DNA of 26,080 nucleotides, taken from assembly GCA_041671765.1 (NCBI GenBank), contig JBAZAX010000022.1, positions 1 through 26,080 on the forward strand, given 5' to 3'. The notes under the pieces are model-generated. The model saw only the letters and a list, made by a program, of their open reading frames with translations, was not told the DNA's origin and did no database searches. How positions within the stretch are numbered: the stretch's first letter is position 1; each line of letters begins with the position of its first letter. Source of the DNA: JBAZAX01 sp041671765 (lineage in GTDB: Bacteria; Babelota; Babeliae; Babelales; RVW-14). Both the position numbers and the translations under genes were made by a program. Shown here piece by piece: positions 7,335-14,389 of the stretch.

Positions 7335-7411
7335 TGGTAGAGACGAGAGGATTCGAACCTCCGACCCCCCGCATGTGAAGCGGGTGCTCTAACCAACTGA
7401 GCTACGTCTCC
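7335..7411 (-). tRNA. tRNA-Val (anticodon CAC), CCA encoded
   Basis: Read on the minus strand, a 77-base cloverleaf starts GGAGACGTAGCTCAGTTGG. The anticodon arm is CCCGC-TTCACAT-GCGGG, giving anticodon CAC (reads GUG, valine). The T arm is GGAGG-TTCGAAT-CCTCT, and the 3' end is A-CCA. The acceptor stem GGAGACG/CGTCTCT pairs fully with one G-U at the first pair. The D-loop (GTTGGTTAGAGC) and T-loop (TTCGAAT) consensus bases are present. It looks functional. Confidence 0.93.
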
Positions 7412-7441
7412 GAAAAAATTTCAATATAGATCGACCGTTTG

Positions 7442-7495
7442 ACCAACTGCCTGTCCGCCATAGCTACAAAGAGCGTCGGCGGAAGCTACGTCTCC
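7442..7495 (-). pseudogene. tRNA 5' fragment split by a 34-base palindromic element
   Basis: Bases 7442-7449 (ACCAACTG) and 7484-7495 (AGCTACGTCTCC) together reproduce exactly the 20 bases 7392-7411, the 5' end of the tRNA-Val next door. Between them sit 34 extra bases (7450-7483) that form an imperfect palindrome, TCCGCC...GGCGGA. So this appears to be a duplicated tRNA 5' end interrupted by an inserted element. Confidence 0.7.
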
Positions 7496-7503
7496 AAGTG
7501 ATC

Positions 7504-7565
7504 TGTCATCCTGAACTTGTTTCAGGCCTGCCCGCCATAGCCTTGGCGACGGCTGGGATCCATGG
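7504..7565. repeat. Nested palindromic repeat
   Basis: The outer unit starts GTCATCCTGAACTTGTTTCAGG (hairpin CCTGAA-CTTGT-TTCAGG) and ends TGGGATCCATGG. Between them, bases 7527-7553 form another unit, CCTGCCCGCCATAGCC...GGCGACGGC, matching the element inside the tRNA fragment at 7450-7483. The rest of 7566-7624 shows no feature. Confidence 0.65.
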
Positions 7566-7624
7566 ATTAATAATCCCTAAAATTTATTTGTTTGATAGTA
7601 ACAAAAAAATACGCGTGTTTAAAG

Positions 7625-8353
7625 CTAAGAGTTAAGTTCGTTTAATTTTTCCATAATTTTTTTCATATCTTCCCATACAATCTTTTTTGCATCCGGATTG
7701 CGCAGCAGATAGGCTGGGTGATAGGTTGGCAAAACTAAAGTGTCATTAAATTTAAAGAAAATTCCACGCGATTTTGAAATATTTGCGTCATATCCTAGCA
7801 GCCCCTGAGTGGCGGTTGCTCCAAGTGCGCAAATGATCTGCGGCTTAATAATTTCGATTTCTTTATAAAGAATTAATTTTTTGCAAATGTCGCTCTCGTT
7901 TGGCAGTGGGGTTCTGTTGTTTGGCGGACGGCATTTTACAACGTTGCTGATGTAAATTTCATCGCGCGTGAGCTTCATAGCCTCAATTATTTTCGTGAGT
8001 AATTGGCCGGCTCTACCGACAAACGGTTTACCTTGAGCATCCTCGTCCCTGCCCGGTCCCTCGCCCACAAACATAATTTTTGTAAATGGATTTCCCACTC
8101 CGAAAACGACCTGCGCGCGTCCTTGTTCGGCTAGTGGACATTTATTACAGTTTTTGAATTTGCATTTTATTTCGTCAAGCATTTCTTGACGAGACTTTGA
8201 TTCGATTTCTTTTTTTTGCTTAGAAGTTGTTGCAGATTGGGCAACTTCCTGTTTTTCAGCATTGTCTTTGTACACAAAGCCTTTTGGCTGCTTTTTTAAA
8301 AAATTTATATAATTTTTAACTTGGGTATCTAAATTTTTATCATTCACTGTCAT
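7625..8353 (-). CDS. udg: Family 4 (iron-sulfur) uracil-DNA glycosylase
   Basis: The enzyme removes uracil from DNA to start base-excision repair. Residues 1-62 are a Lys-rich extension ahead of the domain. Four cysteines are spaced as in thermophile-type family 4 enzymes that hold a 4Fe-4S cluster: C69-x2-C72, then C141 and C157 (16 apart). Motif GEGPGRDED...GKPFVGRAG at 98-116 is the uracil-binding and water-activating loop. SNVVKCRPPNNRTP at 136-149 follows, and HPAYLLRNP at 212-220 is the C-terminal minor-groove motif. The ATG at 8353 gives 242 residues, somewhat longer than the usual 200 because of the extension. The upstream hairpin at 8365-8407 separates it from the clostripain-like gene, so it probably has its own promoter. 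Confidence 0.93.
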   Translation of the reverse strand: MTVNDKNLDTQVKNYINFLKKQPKGFVYKDNAEKQEVAQSATTSKQKKEIESKSRQEMLDEIKCKFKNCNKCPLAEQGRAQVVFGVGNPFTKIMFVGEGPGRDEDAQGKPFVGRAGQLLTKIIEAMKLTRDEIYISNVVKCRPPNNRTPLPNESDICKKLILYKEIEIIKPQIICALGATATQGLLGYDANISKSRGIFFKFNDTLVLPTYHPAYLLRNPDAKKIVWEDMKKIMEKLNELNS

Positions 8354-8364
8354 TCCTAAAAAGT

Positions 8365-8407
8365 AAAAACCAGGTAGCTCTAAGTATATCCTGACTACCT
8401 GGTTTTT
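8365..8407 (-). terminator. Intrinsic terminator of the clostripain-like gene
   Basis: A perfect 13-base-pair stem (8365-8377 with 8395-8407, AAAAACCAGGTAG) with a 17-base loop lies about 25 bases after the stop at 8432. The minus-strand right arm ends in five T. It sits just before the glycosylase start and should block read-through into it. Confidence 0.75.
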
Positions 8408-8431
8408 CTACAAATTTTACTTTTTGAACTT

Positions 8432-10438
8432 TTACTTCTTATTTTTGGAAGATTTATCAGCAGGTTTTGTATTTTTTGTTTGAGTAATATTTTTCTTAGC
8501 AGGTGTATTCGGTTGATTTTTGGTTGCTGGTTTTGTTTGTGGCTTAATTATTGGGGTTATTTGCGGTTTGACAATTGTGCTTTTAGATGTTGTTTTTGGC
8601 TGTGGTTTGGTTACTGGTTTTGCCTGAGGCTTGACTACAGGTTTTGTTTGAGTTTTGGCTTTGGGGGTTATTTGTTGACTTACAGGTTTAGTACTACAAT
8701 TGCATCGGGTAATGTTTTTATCTAAACCTTTAGCATTTTGGGATATTGTTGTTTTTTGTTCAGTCTTTTTTATTACCTGATTTTTTTTGGTCAATTCTTG
8801 TGGGTTTTTCTTAACTATTGAGTGTGTGTTTTTCTTCGCCACAGACTTTTTATTTTTTTTGTTAGCTATTGATTGAATACTTTTTGTTAGTGCTCTTTTT
8901 TCAAGTTCTGCTGCTTTTCTTTCAAGCTCGGCGCCTCTCTTTTCAAGATCCAGCTCAATTTGTGAGTTGCTAATCTTTTTGGCTTCTTGAATATACAAAT
9001 CCAAAAACAGTGACCATTGTGTTTCTTGGTCAAAAGATGTTTTGTAGTATGATTCATGAACTTTGCGTTTTGGGAAGTATATTGATATTCCATTCGCGCC
9101 AGTTATATATTTACAGCTCGTAGATTTGATGACGATATTTTTCATTGAGTCTATGGCTTCTTGCGCCAGTACCTTAACATCATCCAAATTATTCGTATAA
9201 TCTTCTGTCATGGCAAATCCACGTTTTGGTTTTTTTAATGTATCTACCATGAAAATTAGGCTTTTGTAAAAGTGGCATAAATCTATGTAATCAGCATCAT
9301 AAAATTCTGTTGTAAATCTGTCGTTGTTTCGGACACCCTTGAGTGCTCCGATCATCATATCAGGATTAAGTTTGACAAGTTGTAGAAGAATGGAAGTTAA
9401 TTTTTTTATGTCTTGTTCTATTTTGCCAATTTGTTCCAAATTTATTGCTGATTGTGTGTATTGAGCACATTTAGATGAGTATTCGTTTTCGAATGCTACT
9501 ACAGAATTTTTTGCGAAATCATCAACTGTAAGTGTTTTATCTAAGAATGGGGATAATAATAGTTCATAGTTATATCCTGTAGACGGTTCCAGTTCTTGAG
9601 ATGCCACAAGGAATTTTGTTGAATTTTTTATTTGAGATGCTATTTCACTCATTGCCATGTGGCATGCATCCATTAAAACTAAATCAATTTTTTTATTATT
9701 TAAAAGTTCTTGTTGGGTTTGGTCTAAAACATTTTTCAGATCTTGATTTGTTAAATAAATATGGAAGCGATCTTTTGCTGATAATGAATTATCAGTGCCC
9801 GTTTTTTTTGTGTCCAATTCAAATAATTTTGCGTAATTTTTTTCTATCTTTTTCATTAAATTAAAATTATTTGAAAAATCATAATTTATTTCAGAAAGTC
9901 CATTTTGTGGATTAATTGTATAAATTTGATCTCTATGTGTTGTTAAAACTTTATCTAAAAGATTAATATCTTTTATGCCTGATCCATTATTCCAAAAAAG
10001 TATTGCAAGCTTATTTGATGGAAAATTAATTATTCCCCATTTAATAAAATTATATAAACTTTGAGCGGTACCAACTTCGGGTTCATTTACTTGCGCGTTT
10101 GATTCAATTAAAAATGCTTTGTTTTTTTGAATGTAAATTCTTTCAATATCCGATTCGCCTTGCTTGTCTATTTGAACAACAATATTAATGGTATTTGTTG
10201 ATCCAATATTTAGCATTTGTTTTAAAGCTCTTACAGCATCTTTGCTTAAATCGCTGTTTGATGCCATATAAACAAGAAAAGTCCAATTTTTTTTAGAGAT
10301 CTTTTCCATTCTGTTTTTTAGTGTTGGCGAAGAGGCCTTTATTTTTTCGGTAATATAAGATGATGCATTTGCCTGATGCGGAAAAAAGTTGAGACAGATG
10401 AGGCATGTCATCGTGATAATAGTGCGTAAAATATTCAC
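8432..10438 (-). CDS. Clostripain-like (peptidase C11) exported protein, probably inactive
   Basis: This 668-residue protein starts at GTG with AAAGGG seven bases upstream. Residues 1-26 are a signal peptide (cut near ANA-SS). Residues about 51-480 match the C11 caspase-like fold: NWTFLVYMASNSDLS (usual W-T-V-L-V-Y-M-x-A-x-N-D-L), NIVVQIDKQG, LAILFWNNGSG (usual W-D/N-H-G-S-G), and IDLVLMDACHMAMSEIA with the nucleophile Cys259. The expected catalytic His is Asn151, so the His-Cys dyad looks broken. Residues about 485-520 are a Glu/Lys/Arg coiled coil. From about 520 to the end is a very basic tail with K-P-x-x-K-P-Q repeats and one CNCS. In active members, cleavage after Arg/Lys is the rule; here a binding or structural role is more likely. 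Confidence 0.8.
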   Translation of the reverse strand: MNILRTIITMTCLICLNFFPHQANASSYITEKIKASSPTLKNRMEKISKKNWTFLVYMASNSDLSKDAVRALKQMLNIGSTNTINIVVQIDKQGESDIERIYIQKNKAFLIESNAQVNEPEVGTAQSLYNFIKWGIINFPSNKLAILFWNNGSGIKDINLLDKVLTTHRDQIYTINPQNGLSEINYDFSNNFNLMKKIEKNYAKLFELDTKKTGTDNSLSAKDRFHIYLTNQDLKNVLDQTQQELLNNKKIDLVLMDACHMAMSEIASQIKNSTKFLVASQELEPSTGYNYELLLSPFLDKTLTVDDFAKNSVVAFENEYSSKCAQYTQSAINLEQIGKIEQDIKKLTSILLQLVKLNPDMMIGALKGVRNNDRFTTEFYDADYIDLCHFYKSLIFMVDTLKKPKRGFAMTEDYTNNLDDVKVLAQEAIDSMKNIVIKSTSCKYITGANGISIYFPKRKVHESYYKTSFDQETQWSLFLDLYIQEAKKISNSQIELDLEKRGAELERKAAELEKRALTKSIQSIANKKNKKSVAKKNTHSIVKKNPQELTKKNQVIKKTEQKTTISQNAKGLDKNITRCNCSTKPVSQQITPKAKTQTKPVVKPQAKPVTKPQPKTTSKSTIVKPQITPIIKPQTKPATKNQPNTPAKKNITQTKNTKPADKSSKNKK

Positions 10439-10580
10439 TATTCACCCTTTCATTAAAAATAAAAAATATAAATATGTTTGGTTACTACTAGAATAAGAAC
10501 TTAAGTGAATAAAATCATGCTTTTCAAGAGTTTTTAAAATGACCAGTTTATTTGTTTTGTACAACCACAATTGCATGTTG

Positions 10581-10608
10581 TTGACATTGGCTAGTTATTT
10601 GATAATTT
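10581..10608 (+). promoter_or_regulatory. Possible promoter of the RING-like gene
   Basis: A perfect -35 TTGACA (10581-10586) is followed after 16 bases by TAATTT (10603-10608), a weak -10. The start codon is about 58 bases further on. It lies in the 200-base divergent gap shared with the clostripain-like gene. Confidence 0.35.
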
Positions 10609-10665
10609 GCATGTATGTTTTGCGTGTTTTTTATTGTTTAATTGGTTGATTTAGAAGGAATAATG

Positions 10666-11331
10666 ATGCCTAAAAATTTTTTTAAACTGTTTGTTATTGG
10701 GCTAGTTTTAGTTTCATCAGTTAATGGTGTGTATGCTATGAAAAGGACTCAGGAAGATGCGGGATGTTGTGACGATGTGTCTAAACAGCGTGTAAAAGTG
10801 GAAGAATCAGAGAATGGCTATTGTTGCATTTGTACTGAGGAATTCGAAAAAGAAAAAGATATTGAAGGAATAGATAGGTTAATAGTTGCTGCTTTAGATA
10901 GAAATGCTACAAGTGAACTTCGTTTTATAAATTTGATCAGACTGTTTTCGCTAGGTCGCTGGAAAATTATTATGTTCTGTTGCGGTAATAAAGATAATTT
11001 TATTTGTTCAAAATGTGCACTGAAGATTGCGGATCAACTTTGTGCTTGTCCGTTATGCAAGAAGTCTCCGTTTAGTGGAGCTGTAGAAGTTAATGGAATA
11101 GTGTTTAAGTTTAGGTTTCCTATTCCTGTTAAATTTTTTGCTGTAAGTAATATTTTTGAAGAAGAGATGGGAGGGGCGGAATTTCTTACTGATACCGAAT
11201 TAAAAGAGGTTATTTCTGAGCTTTTAAATAAACATGGAATGGCGGTTCGTCTTTTGGGATTTGGTATGGATGCAAAAGCTGCATTTCCTAATATAGTTAA
11301 GCGAATTATTGCAAAACGTCAGACTCACTAA
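10666..11331 (+). CDS. Exported protein with RING-like zinc finger
   Basis: The start at 10666 is chosen over ATG 10663 and TTG 10642 because AGAAGGA ends six bases before it. The 221-residue product begins with a signal peptide (PKNFFKLFVIGLVLVSSVNG, cut near VYA-M). Residues 52-131 hold a cysteine pattern like a RING finger: CCIC (C53, C56), then CC-G at 105-106, C114-x2-C117, and CPLC (C128, C131). The expected His after the third ligand is not visible (CGNKDNFIC), and the gap between ligands 2 and 3 is long (about 49). RING domains recruit ubiquitin-conjugating enzymes, a process found in eukaryotes. In a signal-bearing bacterial protein this suggests a host-targeted effector. A different treble-clef zinc domain is the alternative. 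The C-terminal 90 residues were not recognised. Confidence 0.72.
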   Translation: MPKNFFKLFVIGLVLVSSVNGVYAMKRTQEDAGCCDDVSKQRVKVEESENGYCCICTEEFEKEKDIEGIDRLIVAALDRNATSELRFINLIRLFSLGRWKIIMFCCGNKDNFICSKCALKIADQLCACPLCKKSPFSGAVEVNGIVFKFRFPIPVKFFAVSNIFEEEMGGAEFLTDTELKEVISELLNKHGMAVRLLGFGMDAKAAFPNIVKRIIAKRQTH

Positions 11332-11348
11332 GAAATTTTTTGATTTAG

Positions 11349-12518
11349 TTAATTTATATATTTTGTAACAAAAGCAAGAGCAAAAGTTAGTGCAAATGTC
11401 AGTTGAAAATCAAGAAAAAATAACTGCATTGGATTAAATAAAAGAATTGTCATACAGACTATTGAAAGTAGATGTAAGAAATCCGTTTGAAAATTAAAAA
11501 TTTTGCCAATTTCGGTCAAAATAAAAGCATAAAATGCCCTGGTGAATGGAAGGCTTGTCCACGAAAATATTTTGTATGTAACGCAAATAATAATTAGTAA
11601 GCTTCGTTTAAATCTGATTGAGATTGGTATAAGTTGTAAAAATATCGTCCAAATTAAAATAAACAAAACAATGTGTAGCCCTGAGCGCGCCAAGTAATGC
11701 GAAAGTCCCCAATAATTAAATGTGTTGCGCATTGAATCAATATTTTTGTGATGAGTATTGCCCAGAAACATCAGTGAAAAATAAGTAAAAACGGTAGGAT
11801 GTATTTTTTGTTGCAGTCTTTGATATGTTTTTGTTTGTATGTCCCAGATAAATTTTCTGATACTGAATTTTGGGGATCTTAAAATTGTTATATTGTTATT
11901 TTTATAAAAAAACACGGAAGCTAAAAGATTCTCTTTAATTAAATAATTTTTATATGAAGTGTTTTGAGAAAGTGATTTATCTTGTGGAACTTTAATTTTG
12001 ACGTCTTCAAGTTCAATTATATCGTCAACTTGTACGTCGGTGGGTGAGGAAGAGTAGCATTGCAAATTGAAATGTGCTTTTTTATAGCACATTGCTGTAT
12101 TGAATGCTTCATGATTCTTGGCTATCGCATCTTTTGTCTGCAATACAGTTATCTCAATAATTTCTTTCCAGCCACCATTCCGGTTATCATGTTCGGCTGC
12201 TGGTAACAGTATTTTATTTGTAACCTGTGCGATCAAATCAAGTTTTCTGCCATCAAATTCTTGTAACGCATTAGAGTGTTGATTTTTTTGCCATGTTAGT
12301 GCAAATGCACCAAGAACAAAAAAAATGATGCAGGCAAAGACTTGGGTAAACTTTGAATGAAAATTCTTAGCTGCGCTGATAAATAAAACCGGCGTTAATA
12401 ACGTTAGCGTTATTAATAAAATTGCTGGGCTAAAAAGTTCATACGACTGTGCATAAATTCCGAACAAAAATGCAAAAGTTGCAATGATAAATGGGGAGAA
12501 TTTTTTATTTGTGTTCAT
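11349..12518 (-). CDS. comEC: ComEC/Rec2-like membrane protein, short form lacking the nuclease-like domain
   Basis: ComEC forms the inner-membrane channel that takes up single-stranded DNA in transformation. This 389-residue protein has two or three N-terminal membrane segments (about 8-75), a soluble region at about 85-215 that fits the OB-like DUF4131 domain, and the start of the competence domain. In that domain NYWGLSHYLARSGLHIVLF at 268-286 matches the family hallmark (G-L-S-H-L-L-A-I-S-G-L-H), followed by membrane segments, SLPFTRAFYAFIL at 322-334, and FLDFQLTFALTFALAF at 368-383. Full-length ComEC is about 700-800 residues; the remaining membrane helices and the metallo-beta-lactamase domain are missing. 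The next gene converges from the other side 17 bases away. Its start overlaps the yajC end by 14 bases, so the two are translationally linked. Confidence 0.8.
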   Translation of the reverse strand: MNTNKKFSPFIIATFAFLFGIYAQSYELFSPAILLITLTLLTPVLFISAAKNFHSKFTQVFACIIFFVLGAFALTWQKNQHSNALQEFDGRKLDLIAQVTNKILLPAAEHDNRNGGWKEIIEITVLQTKDAIAKNHEAFNTAMCYKKAHFNLQCYSSSPTDVQVDDIIELEDVKIKVPQDKSLSQNTSYKNYLIKENLLASVFFYKNNNITILRSPKFSIRKFIWDIQTKTYQRLQQKIHPTVFTYFSLMFLGNTHHKNIDSMRNTFNYWGLSHYLARSGLHIVLFILIWTIFLQLIPISIRFKRSLLIIICVTYKIFSWTSLPFTRAFYAFILTEIGKIFNFQTDFLHLLSIVCMTILLFNPMQLFFLDFQLTFALTFALAFVTKYIN

Positions 12519-12984
12519 GTTTTGTTATATCGCTTTGCATCTCTGCCCGCCACCCGAAGGGCGATCCTTCGACAAGCTCCCAGCCTTCGCTTGGGATAGC
12601 CTCGGCGGGCACGGCAGGACGAGCGGGCTGGATTAATGTGTTTGATGTCGCAAGAGGTCTAGGTGATATGCTTTTGATCGACTGTTTTAGCACTTCTGTT
12701 TTACACCCATTTTCGAGTTCTATAATTACCGTACTTTTAAAAACGTACAAAACTTTCCCCACATTTCCATTTTGTGTGTTTACCTTGTCACCCTGTTTGA
12801 TTTTGTTGCATATAAAATCTAGATGATTCTTTGCCATTTTTTGTGGGATAATAACTAAATTGTAGCAAGCAAGAAAGACTAGCGTTAAAATTAGGGCCAT
12901 TATTAAAATTATAGTAAAAGATGACTGATTTTTTGTTAATTCAGTTACTTGCGTGTTTATATTTGTGTATAAGTTGCTTAACAT
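12505..12984 (-). CDS. yajC: YajC-like preprotein translocase accessory subunit with repeat-encoded tail
   Basis: YajC associates with SecDF in the inner membrane. The protein has one membrane helix (about 22-46), then IIPQKMAKNH and a small soluble domain with KIKQGDKVNTQNGNVGKVLYV at 61-81 and LENGCKTEVLKQSIKSI at 90-106. These match the family's P-Q-x-K-x-x-K and L-K-x-G-D-x-V-x-T-x-G-G pattern. Length is 159, against 85-120 for most members. The extra part is mainly residues 119-149 (QPARPAVPAEAI...GWRAEM), encoded by a GC-rich palindromic repeat. After it ten more residues lead to the stop, inside comEC. It is likely functional, because the inserted stretch comes after the conserved core. 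Confidence 0.85.
   Translation of the reverse strand: MLSNLYTNINTQVTELTKNQSSFTIILIMALILTLVFLACYNLVIIPQKMAKNHLDFICNKIKQGDKVNTQNGNVGKVLYVFKSTVIIELENGCKTEVLKQSIKSISPRPLATSNTLIQPARPAVPAEAIPSEGWELVEGSPFGWRAEMQSDITKHEHK
12538..12630. repeat. Palindromic repeat inserted in frame in yajC
   Basis: This is a GC-rich block in AT-rich surroundings. Outer arms TGCCCGCC (12544-12551) and GGCGGGCA (12604-12611) are complementary. Inside are further pairings, for example GATCC with GGGAT and CCCA with TGGG. It shares the CTGCCCGCCA start with the elements at 7450-7483 and 7527-7553. It keeps the yajC frame open for about 31 codons. Exact ends are uncertain. Confidence 0.75.
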
Positions 12985-13063
12985 AGTATAAAACCTAATA
13001 AATCTATATTTTTATAAATTAGATTGGATATACTAGCAAATTTTCCAGAAGGGTAAAATTAAT

Positions 13064-14323
13064 ATGAAAATATCAAAGATTTTTGGCAGAGAAGTGTTGG
13101 ATTCTAATGGCATTCCAACCGTTATGTGTGTTTTGCAACTTGATAATGGCAACATGGTTACATCGGCTGTCCCATCCGGAGCATCTACCGGTGTGTTTGA
13201 AGCCATTGAGTTGCGAGACGGCGACAAGAGCAGGTTTTTGGGGAAAGGCGTTTTAAAAGCTATCGAAAATTTGGAACAAAAAATTGCACCGGCGTTGATT
13301 GGTAAAACTCCTCAATTAATTGACATGGACAAGCTAATAATTGATATTGATGGCACCGAAAATAAATCCAATCTTGGTGCTAATGCAACATTGGCTGCTA
13401 GCATTGTAATTGCTCGTGCGCAAGCTGTTGATTCAGGAATTGAGCTTTATGAATTACTCAATCAAGTTTTTGAAATTGGAGCTACTGCTTTTCCATTGTG
13501 CATGTTTAATATTTTGAATGGCGGGGTGCATGCCGATAATGGAGTTGCATTTCAAGAGTTTATGGTTCTACCAAAAAAACAGGGATCAATGCAAAAAACA
13601 GTTCAGACGGCTGCTGAGATTTACCAGTCTTTAAAAAATATTTTAAAAAAAGATGGATATGGAGTTGGTGTAGGTTTTGAGGGTGGTTTTGCCCCTATGA
13701 TTAAAGCAAAGAAGAACAAAGAAAATATCATTCTTGATTATATGCATAGGGCTGTTGAGGAATCCGGGTATTGCACAAGTGAAATCTCTTTTTGTCTGGA
13801 TGTTGCAGCATCTCAGTTTTATGACGCATCTAAAAATGTTTATACAATCGATGACCAACAACTAACGAGTTTACAACTTGTTGAATTGTATGAAAACTTG
13901 GTAAGCAATTATCCAATTATTTCAATTGAAGATGGCATTGCTGAAGATGATTGGTATGGCTGGCAAATCTTGACCGAAAAACTTGGGAGTAAGATTCAAA
14001 TTGTTGGTGACGATTTGTTTGTTACAAATATTGATAGAATCGAAAAAGGCGTCAAGCTTGGCGCTGCAAATGCTGTGCTAATCAAGCCAAATCAGATTGG
14101 AACAGTTACGCAAACAGTGAATGCAATTAAATATTGTAAAGCAAATAATTACAAAACAGTTGTGTCTCACCGATCCGGCGAAACTTGTGATACTTTTATA
14201 TCAGATCTTGTTTTTGGGACCGCTGCCGGTCAATTTAAGGCTGGGGCTACAAATCGTGGCGAACGTGTTGCTAAATATAATAGATTGATGGAAATCGAAG
14301 AAAAATTATTAAACGCAAAATAA
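13064..14323 (+). CDS. eno: Enolase (phosphopyruvate hydratase)
   Basis: Enolase converts 2-phosphoglycerate to phosphoenolpyruvate in glycolysis, using magnesium. The 419-residue protein has the usual order of motifs: PSGASTG loop (37-43), NGGVHADN with the loop His, QEFM with the catalytic acid Glu, GFEGGFAP (usual GDEGGFAP), metal ligands in LDVAAS, SIED and GDD, catalytic Lys in LIKPNQIGT, VSHRSGET, and FKAGATNRGERVAKYN at the end. All residues known to act in the mechanism appear kept, but several normally invariant neighbours differ: DSNGIPTV for DSRGNPTV, F for D before EGG, Q for E after AAS, and FKAG for IKTG. An AGAAGGG ribosome site precedes the ATG. A strong shared terminator follows. 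Confidence 0.95.
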   Translation: MKISKIFGREVLDSNGIPTVMCVLQLDNGNMVTSAVPSGASTGVFEAIELRDGDKSRFLGKGVLKAIENLEQKIAPALIGKTPQLIDMDKLIIDIDGTENKSNLGANATLAASIVIARAQAVDSGIELYELLNQVFEIGATAFPLCMFNILNGGVHADNGVAFQEFMVLPKKQGSMQKTVQTAAEIYQSLKNILKKDGYGVGVGFEGGFAPMIKAKKNKENIILDYMHRAVEESGYCTSEISFCLDVAASQFYDASKNVYTIDDQQLTSLQLVELYENLVSNYPIISIEDGIAEDDWYGWQILTEKLGSKIQIVGDDLFVTNIDRIEKGVKLGAANAVLIKPNQIGTVTQTVNAIKYCKANNYKTVVSHRSGETCDTFISDLVFGTAAGQFKAGATNRGERVAKYNRLMEIEEKLLNAK

Positions 14324-14333
14324 TAGTAGATAT

Positions 14334-14382
14334 TCAATAATAAAGGACCATTGAGTTGTATTCAATGGTCCTTTATTATTGA
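14334..14382. terminator. Bidirectional terminator between eno and gatB
   Basis: A perfect 21-base-pair stem (14334-14354 with 14362-14382) with a seven-base loop lies between the convergent ends of eno and gatB. The core is AAAGGACCATTGA and its complement, flanked by A tracts on one side and T tracts on the other, so it can serve both strands. Confidence 0.88.
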
Positions 14383-14389
14383 TAAAATT

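Noticed and set aside
7335..7495. tRNA-associated repeats as an integration (att) site of a genomic island
   Set aside because: No integrase or phage gene is nearby, and the duplicated piece is the tRNA 5' end; most att duplications copy the 3' end.
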